11,254 bases of DNA, taken from contig CAZEER010000069.1 of assembly GCA_964511215.1 (NCBI GenBank), positions 1 through 11,254 on the forward strand. Direction: 5' to 3'. Made by a program: the position numbers and the translations under genes. The stretch is from CAZEER01 sp964511215. GTDB lineage: Bacteria; Fidelibacterota; Marinisomatia; Marinisomatales; UBA1611. Under the pieces are notes generated by a model. It was not told the origin of the DNA. It was given only the letters and a program-made list of their open reading frames with translations, and did not search any database. Below, piece by piece: positions 1 to 6,451 of this stretch. Each line of letters starts with the position of its first letter. Position 1 is the first letter of the stretch.

Positions 1-659
1 ACCCTCATATTCTTGAAATAAATTTGTCTTGTATCGCTTGCGCGCCAACCCATTTTTTTTTCTTTTTTCCCTATTTCTAGTCCCACTGTATCAGTTGGAA
101 TTATAAATGCACCTATTCCTCTATCCTGTCCATCTTCTTTAATTTTTGACGTAAAAGATAATACTCCTGCCTCGCCTGCATTAGTAATAAAAATTTTCCC
201 TCCATTAACTATATATTCATCTCCATCTTTTTCTGCTGTTGTTTTTAGCGAACCAGCATCGCTACCAGCTTCTGGCTCCGTTAATCCAAATGCTGCAAGT
301 GTTTCTCCTGATGCAATTTTATGAAGATATTTCTTTTTTTGATTTTCATTCCCTAATAAAATTAAAGGAAGAGTACCTAATGATGAGTGGGCTGCCATAG
401 TAATAGCCACAGAAGCATCCGCTCTTGCCAATTCTATAACTGCAGTTGCAAAAGCCACCATATCTAAGCCAGAACCTCCATATTCTTCAGGTACAATAAT
501 TCCCATTAAACCCAATTCACTCATTTCCCTTATCAACTCTATTGGGAATTTGCATTTTTGATCAAAATTTCGAGCTACAGGTGCAATTTGCGATTTAGCA
601 AAATCACGAACCATATTTTGAATCATTATGTGTTCTTCTTTAAAAAATAAACTATCCAT
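1..659 (-). CDS. Acyl-CoA dehydrogenase, C-terminal part outside the window
   Basis: This is an FAD-dependent acyl-CoA dehydrogenase, which would oxidise an acyl-CoA to the trans-2-enoyl-CoA and pass electrons to ETF in fatty-acid or branched-chain amino-acid breakdown. About 219 codons are visible and the frame runs open through the left edge; family members are usually about 380 residues. Residues 1-120 fit the helical N-terminal domain (KEEHIMIQNMVRDFAKSQIAP near the start, then VPEEYGGSG at about 56-64). The middle beta domain carries the family signature GLTEPEAGSD at 125-134 and GGKIFITNAG at 153-162, which line the flavin and substrate site, and MGWRASDTR at 203-211. The catalytic Glu of the C-terminal domain is not in the window, so chain-length preference cannot be judged. 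The ATG at 659 is chosen because the first eleven residues match the usual family N-terminus. No Shine-Dalgarno precedes it; see the promoter entry. Family assignment is firm, substrate unknown. Confidence 0.95.
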   Translation of the reverse strand, partial: MDSLFFKEEHIMIQNMVRDFAKSQIAPVARNFDQKCKFPIELIREMSELGLMGIIVPEEYGGSGLDMVAFATAVIELARADASVAITMAAHSSLGTLPLILLGNENQKKKYLHKIASGETLAAFGLTEPEAGSDAGSLKTTAEKDGDEYIVNGGKIFITNAGEAGVLSFTSKIKEDGQDRGIGAFIIPTDTVGLEIGKKEKKMGWRASDTRQIYFKNMR

Positions 660-661
660 TA

Positions 662-685
662 TGCAATTATATAGATGGAATTGCA
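662..685. promoter_or_regulatory. Inverted repeat over the -10 element, candidate operator
   Basis: TGCAATT (662-668) and AATTGCA (679-685) form a perfect 7-bp inverted repeat with a 10-base spacer. It covers the -10 hexamer and part of the promoter spacer of the acyl-CoA dehydrogenase gene, where a dimeric repressor would block transcription. No regulator gene is in view and the region is AT-rich, so chance is possible. Confidence 0.3.
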
Positions 686-694
686 AATTTACAA
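666..694 (-). promoter_or_regulatory. Sigma-70-like promoter of the acyl-CoA dehydrogenase gene, possibly leaderless
   Basis: On the minus strand a TTGTAA (694-689) and a perfect TATAAT (671-666) are separated by exactly 17 bp. Only six bases lie between the TATAAT and the ATG at 659, so transcription starting 6-8 bases after the -10 would begin at or within the start codon. This agrees with the lack of a ribosome binding site. An inverted repeat overlaps the -10 and spacer (separate entry). The match is read by eye; no start-site data. Confidence 0.5.
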
Positions 695-731
695 AAAGAC
701 ATCTTTAGAAAATGCAGAAAAGGTTTAAAAT

Positions 732-1104
732 ATGAGCCGACCTATAAGCCGAGTTCTGTCCTTAAAACAAATTAATGATTTAAGGGATGGTCATTTATCT
801 AGAGTTTACGTTACCATAAACTTCAAGCAATCTACCCGCCCTTCAAACGATGCGAACAACATCTCAGAGTCTTTTTGATCTTGCACTGGATGGGGTTTAC
901 ATATATTATGAATCTCTCCACAATCAAGTGGTCTCTTACACCACTATTTCACCCTTACCCGAAGGCGGTATTCTTTCTGTTGCACTATCCATAGTTCACC
1001 TTGGTAAACTTCTCCTAGTTAGGGAGCATCCTGTTCTGCAGTACCCGGACTTTCCTCTCAAGGGTTGATTCTACAAGCCTCGAGTAACCATCCGATCGGC
1101 TCAA
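732..1104 (-). ncRNA. rnpB: RNase P RNA, bacterial type A
   Basis: This is the catalytic RNA of RNase P, which removes the 5' leader from pre-tRNAs. Read on the minus strand it begins with GAGCCGA (1102-1096), which pairs with TCGGCTC at the 3' end (740-734) to close helix P1. In between, in the right order, are the universally conserved core GAGGAAAGTCCGGG (near 1057-1044), the ACAGAA segment followed by a GC-rich hairpin (about 980-960), the GGGTAAGGGTGAAA stretch, a P12-like hairpin with GTGGT/ACCAC stems, GTAAACCCCATCC, the GGCGGGTAGATTGC segment containing the GGU that would bind the tRNA CCA end, and the 3' core AGAACTCGGCTTATAGGTCGG (about 757-737). All parts of a complete type-A molecule of about 370 nt are present. 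Ends are placed from P1 and could be off by a few bases. The 5' end lies about 5 bases after the stop of the zinc-ribbon gene. No clear stem plus T-run terminator follows the 3' end. Confidence 0.96.
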
Positions 1105-1106
1105 GA

Positions 1107-1811
1107 TTAATTTACTGATATTTTTTGATTATATAAAAATCGTCCACACATATCGCAGCGATGTATACCTGATTCTGCACGAACTTCTGTGACTGTTTGA
1201 GGAGGGATATGCGCTCCACATCCACCACAACCAGCCCCCTCTAACTGGACAACAGCTATACCATTCCTGGCTTTAATCACTCTCTTATAAATAGATAATA
1301 TATTCTCGTCTATTATATCTATTTTTTCTTTTCTTTTACCTTCTAATGATCGTTTTTGCTCTGCAGACTCTGCAATAGCTGATTCTAATTTACCCTTACG
1401 TGATATCAAATCTTTTGATAGATCTCCAAGATCAGATTCCATATTATTTACAGTTTCAATAAGCATTTCTTTTTCATCTAATAGATTAATCGACTCTGTT
1501 TCAAAATTTGATCTTTGATCTTTCAAATGATCAATTTCAACCATTAGTGCATCATATTGTTTATTGTTTGTAACAAGGAAAAGTTGATCCTTGAGTTTTG
1601 CAATTTTTTCATTGTTCTGAGAAATATTATTTTCTTTTTTTCTAAATTCAACTTCTAATTCCTTTAATCTACTTTTACTCTTTACTAATGTATTCTTTAT
1701 CGATTGTTCTTTTTTATCAAGTTCTTTGACTTTAGATGGCAAATCACCAAGTAAATCATTGAGATCTTTAAGTTTTGTATCGATATCTTGTAGTTTAATT
1801 AATTGTTTCAT
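1107..1811 (-). CDS. Coiled-coil protein with C-terminal C4 zinc ribbon (COG1579 type)
   Basis: A 234-residue cytosolic protein of the COG1579 family, whose molecular role is poorly defined; the chlamydial member (CdsZ/CT398) has been linked to type III secretion and sigma-54, but that role should not be carried over. Residues 1 to about 170 are charged heptad-like helix, rich in Lys, Glu, Asp and Leu, predicted to form a long antiparallel coiled coil. The C-terminus has two CxxC knuckles, Cys195/Cys198 and Cys219/Cys222, with GAGCGGCGAHIPPQ between helix and ribbon, as expected for a zinc-binding C4 ribbon. The ATG at 1811 is preferred over an in-frame TTG at 1826, because a GAGGA Shine-Dalgarno lies 9 bases before the ATG and would overlap the TTG start. 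An intrinsic terminator stands just upstream of that ribosome site, so expression may depend on readthrough (see leader entry). rnpB follows within about 5 bases, which suggests cotranscription or a promoter inside this gene's 3' end. Confidence 0.9.
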   Translation of the reverse strand: MKQLIKLQDIDTKLKDLNDLLGDLPSKVKELDKKEQSIKNTLVKSKSRLKELEVEFRKKENNISQNNEKIAKLKDQLFLVTNNKQYDALMVEIDHLKDQRSNFETESINLLDEKEMLIETVNNMESDLGDLSKDLISRKGKLESAIAESAEQKRSLEGKRKEKIDIIDENILSIYKRVIKARNGIAVVQLEGAGCGGCGAHIPPQTVTEVRAESGIHRCDMCGRFLYNQKISVN

Positions 1812-1819
1812 ATATAAAT

Positions 1820-1824
1820 TCCTC
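1820..1824 (-). promoter_or_regulatory. Shine-Dalgarno that fixes the start of the zinc-ribbon gene
   Basis: GAGGA on the minus strand (1824-1820) ends 8 bases before the ATG at 1811. An alternative TTG start at 1826 would place this site inside the coding region and has no ribosome site of its own, so the shorter protein is favoured. Confidence 0.7.
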
Positions 1825-1830
1825 AAACTA

Positions 1831-1856
1831 AAAAAAAATGCACCATACGGTGCATT
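1831..1856 (-). terminator. Intrinsic terminator in front of the zinc-ribbon gene
   Basis: On the minus strand AATGCACC and GGTGCATT form a perfect 8-bp stem (1856-1849 with 1844-1837) around a GTAT tetraloop. The T's of the stem end run on to nine consecutive T's. This is a textbook factor-independent terminator for leftward transcripts. It ends 7 bases before the Shine-Dalgarno of the downstream gene, and no leftward gene lies upstream between it and gcvP. It therefore either ends a small RNA or acts as an attenuator. On the plus strand the same stem is followed by a weaker T-rich stretch, so some bidirectional activity is possible. Confidence 0.75.
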
Positions 1857-1963
1857 GAATATATTTTTAGATCTAAATCTGCATTAGACCATATATTGAT
1901 GCCAAAAGCCATAAGCCTTTTGGACCTTATTTGAATTAATCTATTCATTTCCAGAAGCCTAAT
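1831..1963 (-). ncRNA. Candidate structured leader or small RNA ending in a terminator
   Basis: Upstream of the terminator the leftward strand contains nested inverted repeats. ATTAGGCT (1963-1956) can pair with GGTCTAAT (1890-1883) in 8 bp with two G-U pairs. This encloses two hairpins: TGAAT/ATTCA (1947-1943 with 1936-1932) and CCAAAAG/CTTTTGG (1923-1917 with 1908-1902). Together they form a possible three-way junction. The same GGTCTAA can instead pair with TTAGATC (1876-1870). An AATGCA (1885-1880) copies the terminator's 5' strand and could capture its TGCATT. Such alternatives are what an attenuator or riboswitch would show. I do not recognise any known class, the region is AT-rich, and no strong promoter is visible, so the helices may be chance. 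The terminator itself is the firm part. Confidence 0.35.
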
Positions 1964-2080
1964 TTATTTACTATTTCTTTTAATTCGAATAAATAAATAA
2001 TAATATAAAATGATATTAGTGAATCAGCATATTTTTTTTTTAATGTTCACATATTAATTTAATCCAACTTTAAAGCTTTT

Positions 2081-4903
2081 ATGGCAATTCCATTTTCCCA
2101 GCGTCACATAGGACCAAAAAAAAATCAGGTTCAGAAAATGCTTTCTGAATTAGGATATTCATCAATTGATGACCTTATACATCAAGTTGTGCCAAAAAAC
2201 ATATTAATAAATTCCCCTATACAAATTCCTGATGCATTGACAGAAACCGAAACTTTAAAACGTGTCGGTAAGTTTGCAGAAATGAATAATATTTATACTT
2301 CGTTTATTGGAATGGGTTACTACGATACAATTGTTCCTGGAGTAATTCAGCGAAATATACTAGAAAACCCTGGATGGTATACACAATATACACCCTATCA
2401 AGCTGAAATTAGCCAAGGTCGACTTGAAGCTCTTCTAAATTTTCAAACAATGATTTCAGATCTCACTGATCTACCATTGTCCAATGGGTCATTGCTCGAT
2501 GAAGGAACTGCCGCTGCAGAAGCAATGCTAATGTTTTATAATTCTAATAATAATCCATCCAGATTAACATTCCTCGTTTCAGACCAGTGTCATCCACAAA
2601 CAATTGATGTATTAAAAACAAGAGCAGATGCCATACCCATCAATTTGAAAATTTGTAAGGTTGATGAATCTGATTTTGATGATTCCGTATTTGGTGCTAT
2701 AGTACAGTATCCTGACACTCAAGGTTCCATAAAAGATTTTACATATTTATGCGCCACAGCACATAAAAATAACGCATATATTTGCATGGCGACTGATCTT
2801 CTTGCACTGGTGCTTTTAAAAACCCCAGGAGAAATGGGAGCTGATGTTGCCGTAGGCAATGCACAAAGGTTTGGTGTCCCCATGGGTTTTGGTGGACCTC
2901 ACGCAGCATTTTTTGCTACTACCAATGAATTCAAACGGAAAATTCCCGGACGAATTATAGGTGTTTCCAAAGACGTTAATGGCAACCCTGCTCTTCGAAT
3001 GGCACTGCAAACTAGAGAGCAACATATAAGACGAGAAAAAGCTACATCAAATATTTGTACAGCACAGGTTTTATTAGCAATAATGTCTGGCATGTATGCT
3101 GTGTACCATGGAGGAGATGGTTTAAAAAAGATAGCAGAGAAAATATATAATTTGACAAGGCTATTAGCTTTATCTTTGGAAAAGTCTGGTTATAAATTAA
3201 TTCATAAAAACTTTTTTGATACAATTCGATTTAGAGCAGATGGTTGGCAGAATAAAGCAAATTCTATACGATTCAATTTTAGAGATTATGGAGATGGCAC
3301 AGTTGGAATTGCTCTAAATGAATGCAGTGAAAAATATCATGTTAAGGAAATACTGAATATTTTTGATGCAAAAAAACAAGAAAATGAAAAATATTCCATC
3401 CCAATTGGATTAAAAAGATCAACAAAATTTTTGCAACATCCTGTGTTTAATAAATATCACTCAGAAACTAGTATGCTAAGATATATACATAGATTAGAAG
3501 TCAAAGATCTTAGTTTAAATACTAGTATGATTCCTCTGGGGTCTTGTACTATGAAATTAAATGCCACAACAGAAATGGCTCCTGTTACCTGGCCAGAATT
3601 CAACAATATTCACCCATTTGTTCCAGAATCACAAGTAAAAGGTTATCATCTTCTGATTAAAGAATTGAGTGACTGGTTAATTGAAATAACAGGGTTTGAT
3701 TCAATTTCAATGCAACCAAATTCTGGCGCGCAGGGGGAATATGCAGGACTAATGATTGTCCGGGCTTTTCATCAGGATAGGGGTGAAAAACATCGTAATA
3801 TATGTTTGATCCCCGCATCTGCACATGGAACAAACCCCGCTTCAGCTATAATGGCTGGGATGCAGGTTGTAGTAATTAATTGTGATAAACATGGAAATAT
3901 TGATGAAAAAGACTTTAAGAAAAAAGTTCGTTTACATGAAAAATACCTTTCCTGCGTTATGATTACCTATCCTTCAACACATGGTGTTTTTGAGCATAAT
4001 ATTAAAGAGTTATGTGCATTCGCCCATAAACATGGTGCACAGGTTTACATGGATGGTGCAAATCTTAATGCCTTAGTTGGGCTTTGTAAGCCTGGCAAAT
4101 TTGGTGCCGATGTCATGCATATCAATCTGCATAAAACATTTTGCATTCCCCATGGAGGTGGAGGACCGGGGATGGGACCGATAGTTTGTAAAAAACATTT
4201 ATCTGATTTTCTACCAGGGCATATCCAGATATCTAAAAATGCTAATAACGCAATCTCGGCTGTTTCATCAGCGCCATTCGGCAGTAGCAGTATATTACCG
4301 ATTTCTTGGTCCTATATTGCTCTTATGGGGCGTCAAGGGCTTAAAAAAGCAACACAAATTGCTATCTTAAATGCAAATTATATGGCAAACAAGCTCCAAA
4401 ATTATTATCCCATTTTGTATTGTGGGATTACTGGTCTTGTGGCTCATGAATTCATTATAGATATTAGACCAATTAAAGAAAAGTCAGGAATAAATGAAGA
4501 AGACATCGCAAAAAGACTTATGGATTATGGTTTTCATGCACCAACCATGTCTTGGCCTGTTCCAGGAACTATGATGATTGAGCCCACTGAAAGTGAATCA
4601 AAAATTGAATTAGATCGTTTCTGCAATGCGATGATTTCTATTAAAAAAGAAATCGATGATGTTATAAATGGAAAAATCAATCCAAATGATAACCCTTTAA
4701 AAAACGCTCCACATACTGCACAGTATACTATTTCTGATAATTGGTCTCATCCTTATTCTAGACATTCTAGTTGTTTCCCAGGTGAATGGCAGCACGAATA
4801 TAAATATTGGCCAACAGTTGGAAGAGTTAATAATGCATACGGAGATCGTAACCTAGTATGTACTTGCCCCCCTTTAGATGAGTATAAAAAAATCGATAGT
4901 TAA
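2081..4903 (+). CDS. gcvP: Glycine dehydrogenase (decarboxylating), P-protein, single-chain form
   Basis: The PLP-dependent P-protein of the glycine cleavage system decarboxylates glycine and transfers the aminomethyl group to the lipoyl arm of H-protein, feeding one-carbon units to folate via T-protein. At 940 residues it is full length for the single-chain form, not the split GcvPA/GcvPB form. The N-terminus FSQRHIGP is typical. The N-terminal half has LDEGTAAAEAM, YPDTQG and FGVPMGFGGPHAAFFA; the C-terminal half has MIPLGSCTMKLN, PNSGAQGEYAG and ASAHGTNPASA. The PLP lysine is Lys685 in NLHKTFCIPHGGGGPG, followed by the glycine-rich loop. The end NLVCTCPP is the usual one. No active-site motif is missing. 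The start ATG lacks a Shine-Dalgarno and follows a very AT-rich stretch. gcvT, gcvH and lpd are not in the window, and no glycine-riboswitch-like sequence precedes the gene. The plus-strand start region is divergent from the zinc-ribbon gene. Confidence 0.98.
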   Translation: MAIPFSQRHIGPKKNQVQKMLSELGYSSIDDLIHQVVPKNILINSPIQIPDALTETETLKRVGKFAEMNNIYTSFIGMGYYDTIVPGVIQRNILENPGWYTQYTPYQAEISQGRLEALLNFQTMISDLTDLPLSNGSLLDEGTAAAEAMLMFYNSNNNPSRLTFLVSDQCHPQTIDVLKTRADAIPINLKICKVDESDFDDSVFGAIVQYPDTQGSIKDFTYLCATAHKNNAYICMATDLLALVLLKTPGEMGADVAVGNAQRFGVPMGFGGPHAAFFATTNEFKRKIPGRIIGVSKDVNGNPALRMALQTREQHIRREKATSNICTAQVLLAIMSGMYAVYHGGDGLKKIAEKIYNLTRLLALSLEKSGYKLIHKNFFDTIRFRADGWQNKANSIRFNFRDYGDGTVGIALNECSEKYHVKEILNIFDAKKQENEKYSIPIGLKRSTKFLQHPVFNKYHSETSMLRYIHRLEVKDLSLNTSMIPLGSCTMKLNATTEMAPVTWPEFNNIHPFVPESQVKGYHLLIKELSDWLIEITGFDSISMQPNSGAQGEYAGLMIVRAFHQDRGEKHRNICLIPASAHGTNPASAIMAGMQVVVINCDKHGNIDEKDFKKKVRLHEKYLSCVMITYPSTHGVFEHNIKELCAFAHKHGAQVYMDGANLNALVGLCKPGKFGADVMHINLHKTFCIPHGGGGPGMGPIVCKKHLSDFLPGHIQISKNANNAISAVSSAPFGSSSILPISWSYIALMGRQGLKKATQIAILNANYMANKLQNYYPILYCGITGLVAHEFIIDIRPIKEKSGINEEDIAKRLMDYGFHAPTMSWPVPGTMMIEPTESESKIELDRFCNAMISIKKEIDDVINGKINPNDNPLKNAPHTAQYTISDNWSHPYSRHSSCFPGEWQHEYKYWPTVGRVNNAYGDRNLVCTCPPLDEYKKIDS

Positions 4904-4960
4904 TCTAATATTTGTTAGTACAACCTACATAACAAGATATTTTGTAAATTTATCATAATC

Positions 4961-6427
4961 ATGAAATCAGCAATATTATTTCTCGTTTTTTTCTTCTTTA
5001 TTTTTTCATCTTGTGGCAAAGAAAATGATGAAGAGGATAATTCTACAATAAATATTTTCATTTCATCACCTACAATGAATGCAAGTGTTCAAGATACTAT
5101 AGATATCCACTGTGATATAGATAATAAAAATGATGTTTTGAAAATAGAACTATGGATTGATGGAGATTCAACCGGAATCATAGATTATGATGCTCCCTTT
5201 ATTTTACAATGGGATACCCATAATTATTCTAATGGTAGCCATACTTTATTTGTGCGATTATACGACCATTCAGGTAACATAGTAGACACTGACTATGTAA
5301 TTTTAAATGTAAATAATTTTTTGGTTTTTCAATCAACCTTTGGGTCTGAAGATATAAATGAAGTTGGGTATTCTGTTGTGCAAAATTCAGATAGCAATCT
5401 TGTTATTCTCGGAAGTATAGATAATGATATAATGTTAATCGAGACCGATCGATATGGTACTGTACAATGGAATCAATCTTATGGAGGTAGTCAATTAGAT
5501 CAGGCATATCATCTACAACAAACATCTGATGGCGGTTATATCATTTCAGGATCTACAGAGTCTTTTGGTTTTGGAGAAAGTGATATACGATTAACAAAAA
5601 CAGATCCAAATGGATTAATTGAATGGAATACTTATTTAGGTAGTAGTCACAATGAATATGGTGGACAGGTTCTTAGCACAACAGATGGGGGCTATATTTT
5701 AATTGGAAATCGAGATTTTCATGGAGATGGGAACTCTGATATTTGGCTAATTAAAACAAACTCTCAAGGAGATACTCTTTGGACTCAAACATATGGCGGA
5801 GTCGGCTATGAATATGGAGCTGATATTATCTTAGCCGAAGATGGTGGTTACTTTCTATTGGGTAGTACAACATCATATGGCAATGGTGATTCAGATATCT
5901 GGTTAATTAAAACAGATTTAAATGGCAATCAAGAGTGGGACCACAGTTATGGAGATGGAAGTAATGATTACGGTGAATCTATATTGCAAACCTATGATGG
6001 AGGCTTAATGATACAATTTATTATTCAATCTTTTGGATCGGGAAACACAGCGGTTGGGTTACTAAGAATTAACACTATAGGTGAAAAGATCTGGTCTAAA
6101 GCATTTGGAGGCACCTATGCAAAAGGAGGAAATACTTTACAACAACTTGATCTAAATAATTATATCTTCGCCTGCAGTGTATTTAATCATGGAGACAACG
6201 CATATGACGCCTGGATGATTAAAATCGATGATAATGGCGAAATAATCTGGGATAGAACATTTGGCAGTGGCGGAGATGATAAGGGACTTTCCGTTTTACA
6301 AACTCTTGACAATGGTTTTGTAATCATAGGTAGCACAAATAACTTTGGATATGGAGATTCGAACTCTTCCGACCTTTGGTTAATAAAAACTAACCCCCAG
6401 GGATACACAAAAGATTTATCTAATTGA
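4961..6427 (+). CDS. Surface lipoprotein: Ig-like domain plus seven 52-residue propeller-type repeats
   Basis: The 488-residue product starts with a lipoprotein signal: Lys2, a very hydrophobic stretch (residues 4-15) and lipobox FSSC with Cys18. Gly19 rather than Asp follows the Cys, which is compatible with outer-membrane sorting. Residues 21-28 are an acidic linker. Residues 29-118 look like a bacterial Ig-like domain (IELWIDG, PFILQWDT, NGSHTLFVRLYDHSGN). The rest is seven repeats of the form W-x5-GG-x-DYG-x-L-QTSDGGY-ILGST-x-FG-GDSDIWLIKTD-NG. Their leading Trp residues are 170, 222, 274, 326, 378 and 430, exactly 52 apart; a shorter first repeat starts near Phe123. Seven such repeats suggest one closed seven-bladed beta-propeller. 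There is no catalytic motif I can name; a binding or scaffolding role is inference. The gene begins 57 bp after gcvP with no Shine-Dalgarno and no clear terminator between. It converges on the next gene with 24 bp separation. Confidence 0.85.
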   Translation: MKSAILFLVFFFFIFSSCGKENDEEDNSTINIFISSPTMNASVQDTIDIHCDIDNKNDVLKIELWIDGDSTGIIDYDAPFILQWDTHNYSNGSHTLFVRLYDHSGNIVDTDYVILNVNNFLVFQSTFGSEDINEVGYSVVQNSDSNLVILGSIDNDIMLIETDRYGTVQWNQSYGGSQLDQAYHLQQTSDGGYIISGSTESFGFGESDIRLTKTDPNGLIEWNTYLGSSHNEYGGQVLSTTDGGYILIGNRDFHGDGNSDIWLIKTNSQGDTLWTQTYGGVGYEYGADIILAEDGGYFLLGSTTSYGNGDSDIWLIKTDLNGNQEWDHSYGDGSNDYGESILQTYDGGLMIQFIIQSFGSGNTAVGLLRINTIGEKIWSKAFGGTYAKGGNTLQQLDLNNYIFACSVFNHGDNAYDAWMIKIDDNGEIIWDRTFGSGGDDKGLSVLQTLDNGFVIIGSTNNFGYGDSNSSDLWLIKTNPQGYTKDLSN

Positions 6428-6451
6428 ATATCTTTTCTTTATTTTTTAATG

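Noticed and set aside
850..1068. A 72-codon plus-strand open frame.
   Set aside because: It lies antisense within RNase P RNA, whose conserved core explains the sequence.
1811..1826. A TTG start at 1826 for the zinc-ribbon protein.
   Set aside because: The GAGGA ribosome site lies after it and is well spaced for the ATG at 1811.
1866..1877. The 12-base palindrome TTTAGATCTAAA, considered as an operator.
   Set aside because: It is short, AT-rich and has no flanking promoter that I can identify; half of it is already used in the alternative hairpin of the leader.
1823..1948. A 41-codon leftward frame starting ATG at 1948 and ending TGA just before the zinc-ribbon gene's Shine-Dalgarno.
   Set aside because: It runs straight through the terminator stem and T run, has no convincing ribosome site and no recognisable protein character. 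A leader peptide cannot be excluded, but chance is more likely.
2032..2041. A run of ten T's upstream of gcvP, considered as a terminator or a slippage-prone switch.
   Set aside because: No stem precedes it on the plus strand, and no promoter elements flank it at a spacing that slippage would change.
4904..4960. A Bacteroidetes-type promoter (TTTG at 4911, TATTTTG at 4938) before the lipoprotein gene.
   Set aside because: The second element is one base short of the TAnnTTTG pattern, so the match is not convincing.
6428..6451. A shared bidirectional terminator between the convergent genes.
   Set aside because: The 24 bases are T-rich but contain no inverted repeat.
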